Source: Desulfobulbaceae bacterium (GTDB taxonomy: Bacteria; Desulfobacterota; Desulfobulbia; Desulfobulbales; VMSU01). From it: DNA of 51,767 bases. How positions within the stretch are numbered: the stretch's first letter is position 1; each line of letters starts with the position of its first letter. The DNA is taken from contig JADGBM010000011.1 in NCBI GenBank assembly GCA_015231515.1, forward strand, positions 1 to 51,767, given 5' to 3'. The position numbers were made by a program, and so were the translations under genes. Positions 26,958-36,467 of this stretch are shown here, piece after piece. The notes beneath the pieces were generated by a model that did no database searches, was not told the DNA's origin, and worked only from the letters and a program-made list of their open reading frames with translations.

Positions 26958-27014
26958 GCAGGGGTTTAAGCAGATAAGTTCGATTTAAAGGATATGGAAG
27001 GCGGTAATAAGTTC

Positions 27015-27317
27015 CTAGCCAGCCTTGGGGTTGTAAGACTGGTTGGTTCTGTAGACGAAAGCGAGGATTTCGGCAACGATGACGTAGGTTTCTGGAGGGA
27101 TTTCCTCGTTAAGGTTTAAAAGGGATAAAACCTCTATGAGGTCAGCATCAGGATGAATAGGGATGCCATGCTCGGCAGCAAGATCAAGTATCTTTTGGGC
27201 AAGAAGGCCTTGCCCTTTACCAACGATTTTGGGAGCCGAATCTTTGCCGCGGTCATAGCGAAGGGCAACGGCTTTTTTCTTGGGCTTTTGCTTGATGGAA
27301 GATTTTTTTTGAGGCAT
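27015..27317 (-). CDS. FhlB-like protein (stand-alone FlhB C-terminal domain homologue)
   Basis: A 100-residue cytoplasmic protein. After a basic Lys-rich N-terminus (MPQKKSSIKQKPKKKAVALRYD), residues about 25-95 resemble the cytoplasmic domain of FlhB/YscU: ALRYD...APKIVGKGQGLLAQKILDLAAEHGIPIHPDADLIEVLSLL..EIPPETYVIVAEILAFVY. The autocleavage NPTH motif of true FlhB is absent (the place reads RYDRGKDSAP). Such FhlB/YlqH-type proteins can partly replace the FlhB C-terminus in export. It lies upstream of flgF, before the sigma-54 promoter. ATG at 27317 preferred to TTG at 27341; no clear ribosome site. Confidence 0.8.
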   Translation of the reverse strand: MPQKKSSIKQKPKKKAVALRYDRGKDSAPKIVGKGQGLLAQKILDLAAEHGIPIHPDADLIEVLSLLNLNEEIPPETYVIVAEILAFVYRTNQSYNPKAG

Positions 27318-27421
27318 AGTAGTAAGTATGAGTACAAACAAGACGTTTCAAAAATTACTCGTTGACGACCTATTCTAACCGATAGCCAGCCATATCACAT
27401 GCATTATTGAGTGGAAAAAAT

Positions 27422-28132
27422 ATGAGTGAACAAAAAAAAGCTGTGATCCTTTTGAGTGGTGGTCTGGACTCAACAACGGTGCTCGCCATTGCCCTTGATC
27501 AAGGGTATTCCTGTTATTGCTTGAGCTTTTCCTATGGCCAGCGGCAAACCATTGAGCTTGAAAAGGCCGCAGCTATTGCTGCGCAAAATGGAGCAAGGCA
27601 CCTGGTTCTTGATATTGGTTTAGGGAAAATAGGTGGCTCTGCCCTGACTGATGCTATAGATGTCCCCAAGGATCCTATCGGTTCTGCGACGGCAGCTGGC
27701 GCAGTGGGTAAGATACCGGTTACCTACGTCCCTGGGCGGAATACAATCTTTCTCTCTTATGCAATGGCGTGGGCTGAAGTTGTGGGCGCCTGGGATATTT
27801 TTATTGGTGTCAATGCGATGGATTACAGCGGCTACCCTGATTGTCGGCCTGAATTCCTTCAGCAGTTTGAAAAGCTTGCCAAGTTAGCCACTAAATCAGG
27901 GGTTAGCGAGGATCGGTATTTTAAGATTAATGCCCCTTTAATGCATCTGACTAAAAAAGAGATTATCATTAAAGGGCTCAGCTTGGGTGTGGATTATAGC
28001 ATGACCCACAGTTGTTATGATCCTGATGTGCAGGGGCGGGCTTGTGGGCGATGTGAAGCTTGCCAGCTGCGTTTGAAGGGTTTTGCTCAGGCAGGCAGAA
28101 AAGATTCAATCCACTATCAGGTTGGCGAATAG
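27422..28132 (+). CDS. queC: 7-cyano-7-deazaguanine synthase QueC
   Basis: A 236-residue ATP-dependent enzyme that converts 7-carboxy-7-deazaguanine to preQ0 on the queuosine tRNA pathway. The PP-loop SGGLDSTT is at 12-19, [17 protein letters not shown] at about 103-119, and the zinc site uses C198, C208, C211 and C214 ([17 protein letters not shown]). ATG at 27422 is used; a TTG at 27407 would add five residues. The next gene begins at or just after the stop. Confidence 0.95.
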   Translation: MSEQKKAVILLSGGLDSTTVLAIALDQGYSCYCLSFSYGQRQTIELEKAAAIAAQNGARHLVLDIGLGKIGGSALTDAIDVPKDPIGSATAAGAVGKIPVTYVPGRNTIFLSYAMAWAEVVGAWDIFIGVNAMDYSGYPDCRPEFLQQFEKLAKLATKSGVSEDRYFKINAPLMHLTKKEIIIKGLSLGVDYSMTHSCYDPDVQGRACGRCEACQLRLKGFAQAGRKDSIHYQVGE

Positions 28133-28150
28133 TTGCCAGGGAGATTTAAT

Positions 28151-29155
28151 TTGCGGAACATCTTTGATGATCATGAGCCAGGGCATGTTTTTATGGTTGG
28201 AGTTCCGGGGCTGGAATTGGATGATTCAACACGACAGCTGATCAACCAGGATAAAATTCACAATTTTATTCTTTTTCGGAGAAATGTTGGAGATAAAAAG
28301 CAGCTCCAACGGCTTTGCGCCGATTTAAAAAAGGCTTGTCTTGACAGTGGCCTTCCGGCTCCACTCATATCTATTGATCAGGAGGGTGGTTCGGTTGCCA
28401 GGCTTGCTGCACCGTTTACCGTTTTCCCTGATCAGCGCCTTCTTGCTGAAGATGTTTTTCCTGAAGATAAGCTTCGTGAATACGCGATTACCTGTGCCAG
28501 AGAGTTGCGGGAGCTTGGTGTTAATATGAATTTGGCGCCGGTGCTTGATGTCTGTCCCAGAGGAAAGGATCTTTTTATGGAACGGCGCTGCCTCGGCAAC
28601 GATCCCGAAAGGGTTGCTGAGCTTGGCGTGGTTGTTATCAAGGCGATGCAGGGAGAAAGGGTGGCGGCTTGTGCAAAGCATTTCCCCGGTTTAGGCATGG
28701 CAGAACTCGATCCGCATTTAGACCTGCCCGTTGTTGATCTGCCGCGGAGTCGTTTTAATGAGGTTGAATTGGTCCCTTTCAGGCGGGCAAAAGAGGCTGG
28801 TGTGGCCGCTTTCATGACTTCCCATGCTGTCTATTCTGATTTTGATGAAGGGCTTCCCGGCACATTGTCGCGCGAAATAGTCCACGGATTTTTACGAGGG
28901 AAACTTGGGTACCAGGGGCTCGTTATTACCGATGATCTTGAGATGGGTGCAATCGAGCAGTTTATGCCTTTCGCCAAGGCCACCCTGCAGTCTTTTGTGG
29001 CAGGTGCTGATTTGCTTTTGGCCTGCCATGATCACGAAAAAATTCGAGTAGCCTTGAAAGAGATGCGTCGAGCGCTGGAAGGTGGCTTAATTTCAAAAGA
29101 GGCGATTTCAATTTCTTTACATCGACAGGTTGACGTACTCGATATGGTTGCTTAG
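28151..29155 (+). CDS. Glycoside hydrolase family 3 beta-N-acetylhexosaminidase (NagZ-like)
   Basis: A GH3 catalytic barrel of about 334 residues. SIDQEGGSVARL, LGVNMNLAPVLDV, ERRCLGNDPERVAELG, the NagZ catalytic loop AKHFPGLGMAELDPHLDLP, FMTSHAVYSDFD and nucleophile region LVITDDLEMGAI are all present. NagZ cleaves GlcNAc from anhydromuropeptides during cell-wall recycling. I prefer the TTG at 28151, which has AGGGAG 7 bases upstream, over the TTG at 28133 adjoining the queC stop. No signal peptide, fitting a cytoplasmic recycling enzyme. Coupled to queC. Confidence 0.88.
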   Translation: MRNIFDDHEPGHVFMVGVPGLELDDSTRQLINQDKIHNFILFRRNVGDKKQLQRLCADLKKACLDSGLPAPLISIDQEGGSVARLAAPFTVFPDQRLLAEDVFPEDKLREYAITCARELRELGVNMNLAPVLDVCPRGKDLFMERRCLGNDPERVAELGVVVIKAMQGERVAACAKHFPGLGMAELDPHLDLPVVDLPRSRFNEVELVPFRRAKEAGVAAFMTSHAVYSDFDEGLPGTLSREIVHGFLRGKLGYQGLVITDDLEMGAIEQFMPFAKATLQSFVAGADLLLACHDHEKIRVALKEMRRALEGGLISKEAISISLHRQVDVLDMVA

Positions 29156-29386
29156 ATTCTTTTACGCTAGCTTTTGAAAAACAGTTTGTGATAGAGTGTA
29201 GTTAAAGAAGTTTCTCTGCGGATGTCGCAGGGTTTCCCCTTCGGATTTCCGGGGGTTATGGGCTATTCGTTTGGTGCTTGGCCAATTGAGGCTGGGCGAT
29301 AGGGCTGGAGATCAGATAGCTTTTTATAGCTGTTTAGTTTGCACCTCTCAGGCGAATAATTGCTGAAAACATGTAGGAGGGTTTCT

Positions 29387-29917
29387 ATGGAGCTTCAGGT
29401 AGAAGGCCGTAATGTAAGTATCAGAAACGCGTGGCAGGAAAAAATCGAAGATGAAAAGGAGCGTTTGGACAGGCATCATCCTGGGCTTGTGCACAATTTA
29501 CGTGTAACAATCACAGCGACAAAGCATCACAAGGAAGGGGGGTACGAGTTGCAGGTAGTTGCATCGGTGCCGAATGATACCGTAGTTGTGAAGCGCAAGG
29601 GTGAAACTGTCCGCGTTTTGCTTGGTGATGCTTTTGACACGTTGGGTGGTCAGTTAAAGGAGCTACAGCGCAAGCGTCGGCAGACCACCAAGGTTCCAGA
29701 CAGTGTAGCCGGGGCATCAATAGAAGGTGTAATCAAAAAACTGGTTCCCTATGAGTCTTATGGTTTTTTAACGACTTCTGACGGCAAAGAAGTTTATTTT
29801 CACGAAAACTCATTAAAAGATGTAACGATGGATCGCTTGTCGGAAGGAGATAATGTTAAATTTGGCGAGGGCGAAGGAGATAAAGGCCCTTGTGCTGCTT
29901 GGGTACGATCAGCATAG
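29387..29917 (+). CDS. Ribosome hibernation factor RaiA/HPF-type domain fused to a cold-shock domain
   Basis: A 176-residue two-domain protein. Residues 1-95 have the HPF/RaiA pattern (MELQVEGRNVSIRNAWQEKI, RVTITATKHHKEGGYELQVVASVP, FDTLGGQLKEL). Residues about 112-176 form a cold-shock/S1-like domain: GVIKKLVPYESYGFLTT (RNP1-like) and KEVYFHENSL (RNP2-like), ending CAAWVR. Likely binds the small ribosomal subunit and RNA under stress. The ATG at 29387 has AGGAGGG before it. The preceding 231-base leader (29156-29386) may be a structured cold-shock-like 5' UTR; I see only a small CTGCG/CGCAG hairpin there. Confidence 0.88.
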   Translation: MELQVEGRNVSIRNAWQEKIEDEKERLDRHHPGLVHNLRVTITATKHHKEGGYELQVVASVPNDTVVVKRKGETVRVLLGDAFDTLGGQLKELQRKRRQTTKVPDSVAGASIEGVIKKLVPYESYGFLTTSDGKEVYFHENSLKDVTMDRLSEGDNVKFGEGEGDKGPCAAWVRSA

Positions 29918-29978
29918 AATGCCATAAGTATTTTTTCTGTACTTTTTAATTAAAATAGCGTAGTTTTTACGCCTTGCG

Positions 29979-30013
29979 AGCCCACAGGATACTTTCTGTG
30001 GGCTTTATTTTTT
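29979..30013 (+). terminator. Rho-independent terminator after the RaiA-cold-shock gene
   Basis: AGCCCACAG (29979-29987) pairs perfectly with CTGTGGGCT (29996-30004) and is followed by TTATTTTTT. Confidence 0.93.
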
Positions 30014-30041
30014 AAATGAAAACAGTATAAAGTTGATGGTT

Positions 30042-31136
30042 ATGACTAAAGTAGACCAAATTGACATCGGGCCTGAGTATCTTAAACAAGACGAAACAGT
30101 GTTGCTGCAGCGAATTGCATCCAGGAAAAATGAGCTTGGCGATAAACTGCTCATTTTAAGTCACCATTATCAGCAAGATACGGTATTTGATTTTGCTGAT
30201 TGCACTGGAGACTCTTTGAAGCTTGCCAAAAATGCGGCAGAGGCAAAGGATAAAAAATATATTGTCTTTTGTGGGGTGCATTTTATGGCTGAGTCGGCAG
30301 ATATACTTACATCCGAAGAGCAGATAGTGGTACTGCCGGATTTGACAGCTGGCTGTTCAATGGCCGACATGGCTTCACGTGAGGACGTTGAAGAGGCTTG
30401 GCAGGAGTTGGCTACCCACACCGACAGTCATGCAATTATTCCGATAACCTATGTCAATTCTTCAGCAAGTTTAAAGGCCTTTGTGGGTGAAAAGGGAGGC
30501 TCTGTCTGCACATCGTCCAATGCCGAACGTGTATTAGCCTGGGCCTTAAAGCGTGGGGAAAAGGTTTTCTTTTTCCCGGATGAACATCTTGGCAGAAACT
30601 CGGCCCATGCGTTAGGGATTCCAGCAGATGAGGTTGTGCTCTGGGTTCGCGGTGAAAAACTTGGTGGCAACTCAGAAGAGGCGATCAGAAAAGCAAAGAT
30701 AATTCTCTGGGATGGCTACTGTACCGTTCATATGCAGTTTTCTGTCGCGCAGATAGAACAATTGAGAAAGGATGACCAGGATGTGCGCGTCATCGTTCAT
30801 CCTGAATGTCGCCGAGAGGTTGTTGAGGCTGCAGACCAATATGGCTCAACTGAGATGATCATATCGGCTGTTGCTAATTCGCCGGCGGGATCAAGCTGGG
30901 CGGTTGGTACAGAAGTCAATCTGGTAAAGCGCCTCGCCAAACAATACCCGGATAAAAATATTCGATCGGTGTCACCGGTCGAGTGCTTATGCTCGACAAT
31001 GTATCGGATTGATCCTGCACACCTGTTATGGACCTTGGATAATCTTGCTGAAGGGCGCGTGGTGAATCAAACTACAGTCGATAGCAAGACAGCTGAGCTT
31101 GCTAAATTAGCACTGGACAGGATGCTGAAGATTTAG
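30042..31136 (+). CDS. nadA: Quinolinate synthase
   Basis: A 364-residue [4Fe-4S] enzyme that condenses iminoaspartate with dihydroxyacetone phosphate to make quinolinate for NAD. Cluster cysteines are C105 (TAGCSMAD), C227 (WDGYCTVH) and C315 or C317 (SPVECLCSTMYR); HHYQ, HFMAE, NSSASLKAF and HPEC are conserved. Starts at 30036 or 30042 are both possible; neither has a strong ribosome site. It is flanked by its own upstream terminator and a repeat element downstream, so probably monocistronic. Confidence 0.96.
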   Translation: MTKVDQIDIGPEYLKQDETVLLQRIASRKNELGDKLLILSHHYQQDTVFDFADCTGDSLKLAKNAAEAKDKKYIVFCGVHFMAESADILTSEEQIVVLPDLTAGCSMADMASREDVEEAWQELATHTDSHAIIPITYVNSSASLKAFVGEKGGSVCTSSNAERVLAWALKRGEKVFFFPDEHLGRNSAHALGIPADEVVLWVRGEKLGGNSEEAIRKAKIILWDGYCTVHMQFSVAQIEQLRKDDQDVRVIVHPECRREVVEAADQYGSTEMIISAVANSPAGSSWAVGTEVNLVKRLAKQYPDKNIRSVSPVECLCSTMYRIDPAHLLWTLDNLAEGRVVNQTTVDSKTAELAKLALDRMLKI

Positions 31137-31140
31137 GGCA

Positions 31141-31260
31141 CTGGTTGACTTGGTGATTGGTGGATTAGTTAATTGGTTAACTGGTTGATTGGTTAATTGG
31201 TTAACTGGTAATGGCAACGATAGACCCAACCAACTCAACAAACCCAACTAACCCAACTAA
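31141..31260. repeat. Paired octanucleotide intergenic element (GGTTAACT/GGTTGATT left arm, CCAACTAA right arm)
   Basis: The left arm (31141-31209) is a run of 8-base units GGTTGATT, GGTTAATT and GGTTAACT. After a short centre, the right arm (31227-31260) is built of CCCAACTAAC-type units complementary in character. It fills the gap between convergent nadA and the phosphatase gene and abuts the phosphatase stop. Confidence 0.75.
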
Positions 31261-31922
31261 CCCACCGGCCAAAACTTCTCTCCTTTTACCTGAATAAATT
31301 CAAGCTCTGGAAGCACAAGGCATGTGAGGTGGCCACCATATACGGCACCGGTATCGATGCCTATCTTTCCTGGGCCAACCTTTGGTTTTTTGAAGGCCGA
31401 GTGGCCATAAACAACTGTTTTTTCTTCACTGTTTGGCGTCATGCTGTCTGTGCTGTCTCGTGACCAGAGAAGCCACTCTTCTGACTGAAGGGCCATTGGC
31501 ACCCCGGGCTCGATTCCTGCGTGAGCGTAAATCTGCTTGTCATCCTCCCAGTAGAGCAGCAGTTCGTTAAAAAAACGGAGATGCTCTCTGGGAAGTTTTT
31601 CACTTGCATCATCCTCAGGAGTTAACCCATAGCTCTCTAATGTTTGCAGGCCACCAAAATGCAAAAAGGCCTTTTGCTTAACAGCAGCAATGTAATCCAG
31701 CAACATTCGTTCATGATTTCCCATCAGGGTGATGGTGTGCGGATATTCAGCTCGAATGTTGAGGACGGTATCAACAACCTCTCGTGATTGAGGGCCGCGA
31801 TCGATATAGTCACCAAGAAATACAATTCGGGCATCAGCCGGGATCGGCCCAATTTTGTCGAGGAGTCGCAAAAGGACATCGTTGCAGCCGTGAATATCGC
31901 CAATTATATAAGTTGCAGTCAT
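31257..31922 (-). CDS. Calcineurin-like metallophosphoesterase (PrpA/ApaH-like phosphatase)
   Basis: A 221-residue phosphoprotein phosphatase-fold enzyme. Metal motifs are GDIHGC (8-13), FLGDYIDRGPQSREVVDTV, MGNHERMLLD, and later histidines in IYAHAGIEPG and VYGHSAF. It is most like bacterial serine/threonine phosphatases; diadenosine tetraphosphatase activity is an alternative. Its ATG is 1 base after the stop of the upstream TPR lipoprotein gene, so it is translationally coupled to it. This links it to the exopolysaccharide region, perhaps as a partner in phospho-signalling (inference). Confidence 0.85.
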   Translation of the reverse strand: MTATYIIGDIHGCNDVLLRLLDKIGPIPADARIVFLGDYIDRGPQSREVVDTVLNIRAEYPHTITLMGNHERMLLDYIAAVKQKAFLHFGGLQTLESYGLTPEDDASEKLPREHLRFFNELLLYWEDDKQIYAHAGIEPGVPMALQSEEWLLWSRDSTDSMTPNSEEKTVVYGHSAFKKPKVGPGKIGIDTGAVYGGHLTCLVLPELEFIQVKGEKFWPVG

Positions 31923-31923
31923 G

Positions 31924-34212
31924 CTACTGAAGAGAATTTAGTAACTGTTTGGCCTGTTCAAGTTCTGGGAAATCAGGTGTTGTGATGGCCTCTGTAACCG
32001 CTTTTCTTGCCTCGTCAACCTTGCCGTCACCCTTTAGGGCCAGAGCAAGATGATATTTGAAGGTGCCTAACTCTGGTTTGGCTTCAATGGCCTGGCGAAA
32101 TTGGGTTGCGGCAAGAGAGTACGACTCTCTTTTTAAATGAACCCAGCCAAGCGTATCGCTGATATGAGGATCTTCAGGGAAGGCACCTTTAGCGATCATC
32201 GACAGGCGCAGGGCTTCACCCAAGTCAGCGTTTTCTTCTTGAGTTAAAAGCCAGGCCAGATTGTTGGCCGCTGCTGCGGAATTTGGAACTATTTCAAGAA
32301 CTTTCCGGTAGGCTTCCTTGGCGAGTGCTGTTTCGCCGGCCCGGTCACGCAAGGCGCCAATTGCTAAAATTGCCGGCACGTAATTTGGCACGAGCTCTGT
32401 GAGTGTTTCGTATTCCTGTATCGCCTCATCTCTTTTACCTGTTGAATTAAGAATTCGGGCAATTTGCATAAAAGGCTGTGGACTTTTAGGCGAGAGCTTT
32501 TGCACTTTTCTGAAGGCCTCAACTGCCTCGTTAAATTGCTGGTTGTCAGCAAGCAGATTCCCTAAGAGCATGCTGTGGCCAGCAGTATCAGGAGATTTTT
32601 GAACATATTTTTGGGCTGTAGCGAGGGCTGCGGCGCCATCGTTTTTGCTTTGATAGATATTGACCAGCGTGATCAGTGCTGGTGTGTTGTCTGGTTCAAG
32701 GGTTAAGATTTTTTCCAGATCCTGCTGGGCCTCTTTGGTCTTTTTCAGGGCCAGACTGGCTAGGGCCTTATTGTGGAGAACTTCGGTGTTGTCTGGGAGC
32801 ATGCTGGCCATTTCAGAAAAGATCTTGAGTGCCTTCTCGTATTCCTTATTATGTAAGATGCTTTTGCCGAGAATGATGGCCGCTCTGTAATTGCTGGGTT
32901 TGAGCCGTAAGGCAATGGCTGCCTCCTTGGCAGCATTGTCGAAGTCATTGACCATCAGGTAATGCTGACCCAGCAGGGTATGGGCGTTGGCATTGTTGTT
33001 ATCTAAGCGCACAGCCTCGGTGGCTGAAGCCTGGGAAAGCTCAGCCTCATTTTGTCCCATCAGGGCGAGGGCTTTCTGGTAATGGGCCTCACTCCAATTG
33101 GGCTGGTTTGTGATCAGTGTTTCCAGTATGGTAAGAGCCTCCTGGTTACTGCCATCCTTGATGAGAAGTTTGGCTTTTACCAGATTCCCCCTGCCATGTT
33201 TAGGGCCATCAGCCAAAATGGCATCGACCTCTTCCTGGGCCAGGTCATATTTGTGCTGTTCAAAATAAAAGTCGGCAAGGACTGCTTTTACATCCTGGGG
33301 CCGGTCAGTTTTTTCAATGGCCTTTTTAAAAGAACTCTCAGCTTCCGCAAATCTATTCTGCTGTGTATAAATATCACCAAGTAAAAGATAAAAGTCCGGG
33401 CTGTCTGGAGTCTTAATCAGCCCTTCTTTAATGACACCTTCGGCTTTATCAGGATTGTTTTGGCCCAGATAGAAAGCGGCAAGCGAAAAGTAGGGTTGGG
33501 TGGAGTCTGAGAAATTACTCTTTATAGTAATAAGCTGCTGCTCGGCTTTGTCTGGGAGCTGTTGGGACTGATAGAAGCTGGCTAAGGCCTGCTGGAAAGA
33601 GATCTCCTCGGGTTCGAGTTCAATTGCCTTTTTAAGAGATTGTTCCGCTGCTTCATTGTCTTTTTTGATCGATTTAACTTTAGCCTGGGTTAAGTAGAGC
33701 CTGGCTAAGGCGGGGTTTGCCTGGATGGCTTTGTCAATCGCCTCCTGGGCTCCGTCAATGTTGTCGTCCATCAAATCAAGATTGGCCTTTAGGGCAAGGG
33801 CTTCGGCGTGATTTTGATCCTGCGTTAGAATTGTATCAACGTATTTCCGACTTTCCTCTTTTTGCTTGCCGAGAAATAGAAGCTCTGCCGCCTTAAGTGC
33901 TGCATCAAGATTAGTGGTGTCGAGGTTTGAGGCGCGACTCAACTCGTTTAGTGCATTACGAGGTTCTTGATTCTTTAAGTGCAAAAGCCCTAATTGGTAG
34001 CGGGCATCCGCATACTTCGGATCAAGCTGAATAGCATTTTTAAACTCAATTATTGCTGCACTGGAGTTATCTTGTTTAAGATACTCCATCCCTTGAGTGA
34101 AATGGCTGAGTTTCTTGTCATCACTGTTTTTACAGCCAGAAATGAAACTCAGCATGGAAAATAACATGATAACGGCGGCTAAGGTTTGTTTAGTTTTATA
34201 GGCCTGGGGCAT
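31924..34212 (-). CDS. Large TPR-repeat lipoprotein (PrsT-like)
   Basis: A 762-residue lipoprotein. The lipobox FISGC puts the lipidated Cys at about residue 27. The rest is continuous tetratricopeptide repeats of 34 residues, for example AAIIEFKNAIQLDPKYADARYQLGLLHLK and many further ...A...YQKALALM, LEPDNTPALITLVNIY, VPNYVPAILAIGAL units. It resembles the PEP-CTERM-system TPR lipoprotein PrsT and other scaffolds of polysaccharide secretion; the final units match those of the neighbouring TPR protein. GGAGAG lies 5 bases before the ATG. Gap to the upstream gene is 24 bases. Confidence 0.85.
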   Translation of the reverse strand: MPQAYKTKQTLAAVIMLFSMLSFISGCKNSDDKKLSHFTQGMEYLKQDNSSAAIIEFKNAIQLDPKYADARYQLGLLHLKNQEPRNALNELSRASNLDTTNLDAALKAAELLFLGKQKEESRKYVDTILTQDQNHAEALALKANLDLMDDNIDGAQEAIDKAIQANPALARLYLTQAKVKSIKKDNEAAEQSLKKAIELEPEEISFQQALASFYQSQQLPDKAEQQLITIKSNFSDSTQPYFSLAAFYLGQNNPDKAEGVIKEGLIKTPDSPDFYLLLGDIYTQQNRFAEAESSFKKAIEKTDRPQDVKAVLADFYFEQHKYDLAQEEVDAILADGPKHGRGNLVKAKLLIKDGSNQEALTILETLITNQPNWSEAHYQKALALMGQNEAELSQASATEAVRLDNNNANAHTLLGQHYLMVNDFDNAAKEAAIALRLKPSNYRAAIILGKSILHNKEYEKALKIFSEMASMLPDNTEVLHNKALASLALKKTKEAQQDLEKILTLEPDNTPALITLVNIYQSKNDGAAALATAQKYVQKSPDTAGHSMLLGNLLADNQQFNEAVEAFRKVQKLSPKSPQPFMQIARILNSTGKRDEAIQEYETLTELVPNYVPAILAIGALRDRAGETALAKEAYRKVLEIVPNSAAAANNLAWLLTQEENADLGEALRLSMIAKGAFPEDPHISDTLGWVHLKRESYSLAATQFRQAIEAKPELGTFKYHLALALKGDGKVDEARKAVTEAITTPDFPELEQAKQLLNSLQ

Positions 34213-34236
34213 AGAGACTCTCCGGTTGTTTGAAAA

Positions 34237-36462
34237 TTAATTGTTTTGTTTGTCAATGATGGCTTGAGCTTCAATCAGTTTACCTGGTTCAAGCCCATTT
34301 GCAACTGCTTGACTGGCATATTTTTGAGCGGCCGGAACATTTAGTGTTGCTTCATAGGTTTTAGCTAAGTGAAAAAGAATAATTGGATTGTTGGGACTTT
34401 GGCTTAAAGCTTCTTCGAACAGCCATTTTGCTCGAGTAAAATTTTGTTTTTTTAAGTATGCCCAACCAAGAGTATCAGCAATGGCAGGATCATCAGGGGC
34501 AAGGTCATAGGCTTTTTGCGCGAGTATGAACGCATCGTCGGTGTTTATTCCATTGTCAAGGTAAAGACATGCTAAGTTATTGCTAATATGAGGCGATGTC
34601 GGGTTTTGTGCAAGGCTTTCTTGTAAAGTTTGAGTGGCGCTGTCAACGGAAAGTTGTTTTAGTTGGAGTTCTGCGAGTTTTAGCGCAGCCGCCTCAAAGG
34701 TTGGCTGAAGTTGTAATGTTTTTTGGTAGTTTATGATCGCCTTCTGCCATTGATTTTGTTTTTCATAGAGTTCAGCCAGATAAAAGTAGGCGGAGTAGTT
34801 TTCGGGATTAATCTCTAGCGTTTTTTGCAGGTGATTTTCTGCCTGCTCAAATTTTCTTTCTAAGAAAAAGAACTTGCCCAGTTCTAAATACGATACAGGT
34901 GATATCTGTGGTCGACTTGTAATAAAATCGATATACTCCTGTACTTTTTGATACCCGCCTATTTGCTTAAGGGTGTTAAGGTATTTGCCTAATAAAATTT
35001 GGTCTTCTATTCCTTGGTCAAGGAGCGCTCTGTACTTCTCGGCGGCACTGTTAATGTCTGTGTGTTCTGAAATTTGAATTGAATAATAACTGGGACTAAG
35101 GTTTTGACTATTAAGCTCGCCAGCATTTTCGAAATCCTCTCTGGCCTGGTCGAGTGACCCCTGTAAAAGGTGAAGCTGTCCCGCAAGCAGATAGGAACGG
35201 TAGTTCTCAGGCTCTTTTTCTTTGACTCGCTCAAGATATTGGAGGCTGGTTGCAAACTCCTCATTCAGGAAAAAAATATTGGCCAGTAAGAGTTCCGCGT
35301 CGGTAAAATTAGGGTCAAGACTTAAGGCTTTTGTGGCATTTTGGCGGGCTAAACTTTGATGCCCTCCGGCAAGATAGGCGACGGATAAAAGATAGTGAGA
35401 AAGTGGGAATTTCGGCTCCTTTTTAACAGCTTCGGAAAACATGGAAACGGCAAAGTCAGGTTCCTTATTAAGGAGATAATATTTACCTTTAAGCAGATAG
35501 GTTTCAACGTCAATTGCACCGGCATCTTCGAGTGTTTTAAAAAGCTGTAATGATTCGTCAAATTGTGCAAGGCGCAAATGCACCTCAATTAAGAATTTAC
35601 TGAAAATAGGGTTTTGTGGTTGCTGAGAGTGAGCGTTTTCCAGGACAGCAAGGGCTGAGCGGTAGTTCTCATTAAAGAAAAATAGTTCAGCAAGATTTTT
35701 TTTCAATAATAGATTGTTTGGGTCAGCTTCAATCGCTTTTTGTAGGTTGGCTTCTGCTTCAGAAATATTCCCCTGTATTCGATAAAATAGCGCAACCTGA
35801 AAAAGGATTTCAGGTTTTCTTAGGGAGGTGTCGGAAACTTCTTTGAGCAGTAACTCTGCTTCCCGGTCTTTTTTGAGGCTAAGCAGGCTTATAGCTAAAC
35901 GGCAAAGGATATGGTCTTTTTCCTTATCTGTACTCTTCTTTAATGCTGCCCGATATGATTGTTCTGCCTGGGTAAAGTTTTTCTCAACAATGTATAAATC
36001 GCCATAGGCAAGTAACCTCTCTACCGTGGATAAGGGGGCGAGGCTATCGAGGGTAGACTCGGCCATTTTAAGGTTATAGGTAAGTGTGTCTTGCTTGGCC
36101 ATGGCCAGCTTTATTGCTGTAGATTTTGGGTAAAGAGCTACCGCTTTCTGTAGTATGGACTGAGTTTTGGAAATTTGACATAGCTTCTGAAACGCTTCAG
36201 CCTGGTTAATATACATCTCTTCAGAATGAAACTCCGGCGCAAGTGCCAACAGTTTTTGCCACTGGGCAGTTGCTTCAATATAATTGCCCTCGTCATAGTA
36301 ACGGCGTGCATCTTGATGAAGTTCTTGAGCAAGTTTTTTGGGGGGCGGTGAGCATGAAATGATAGTGCATGCCAGAGAAATCAAAAGCAGATGTTTCCAT
36401 AAAAGCAGTACCATGCCTGGTTGAAATTGTAACTGTTTTTGAATGTGATATTTTGATAACAT
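34237..36462 (-). CDS. Second large TPR-repeat lipoprotein
   Basis: A 741-residue protein with a hydrophobic N-terminus and lipobox TIISC (Cys about 37 from the first ATG), followed by about 18-20 TPR units (ATAQWQKLLALAPEF, AEANLQKAIEADPNNLLLKKNLAELFF, AENHLQKTLEINPENYSAYFYLAELYEKQ). The ending (DLAPDDPAIADTLGWAYLKKQNFTRAKWLFEEALSQSP) closely parallels that of the next gene, so the two are probably ancient duplicates. The ATG at 36462 is 5 bases after the upstream stop; an internal ATG at 36414 (MVLLLWKH) would give a more normal signal peptide and may be the true start. Confidence 0.82.
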   Translation of the reverse strand: MLSKYHIQKQLQFQPGMVLLLWKHLLLISLACTIISCSPPPKKLAQELHQDARRYYDEGNYIEATAQWQKLLALAPEFHSEEMYINQAEAFQKLCQISKTQSILQKAVALYPKSTAIKLAMAKQDTLTYNLKMAESTLDSLAPLSTVERLLAYGDLYIVEKNFTQAEQSYRAALKKSTDKEKDHILCRLAISLLSLKKDREAELLLKEVSDTSLRKPEILFQVALFYRIQGNISEAEANLQKAIEADPNNLLLKKNLAELFFFNENYRSALAVLENAHSQQPQNPIFSKFLIEVHLRLAQFDESLQLFKTLEDAGAIDVETYLLKGKYYLLNKEPDFAVSMFSEAVKKEPKFPLSHYLLSVAYLAGGHQSLARQNATKALSLDPNFTDAELLLANIFFLNEEFATSLQYLERVKEKEPENYRSYLLAGQLHLLQGSLDQAREDFENAGELNSQNLSPSYYSIQISEHTDINSAAEKYRALLDQGIEDQILLGKYLNTLKQIGGYQKVQEYIDFITSRPQISPVSYLELGKFFFLERKFEQAENHLQKTLEINPENYSAYFYLAELYEKQNQWQKAIINYQKTLQLQPTFEAAALKLAELQLKQLSVDSATQTLQESLAQNPTSPHISNNLACLYLDNGINTDDAFILAQKAYDLAPDDPAIADTLGWAYLKKQNFTRAKWLFEEALSQSPNNPIILFHLAKTYEATLNVPAAQKYASQAVANGLEPGKLIEAQAIIDKQNN

Positions 36463-36467
36463 AGCGA

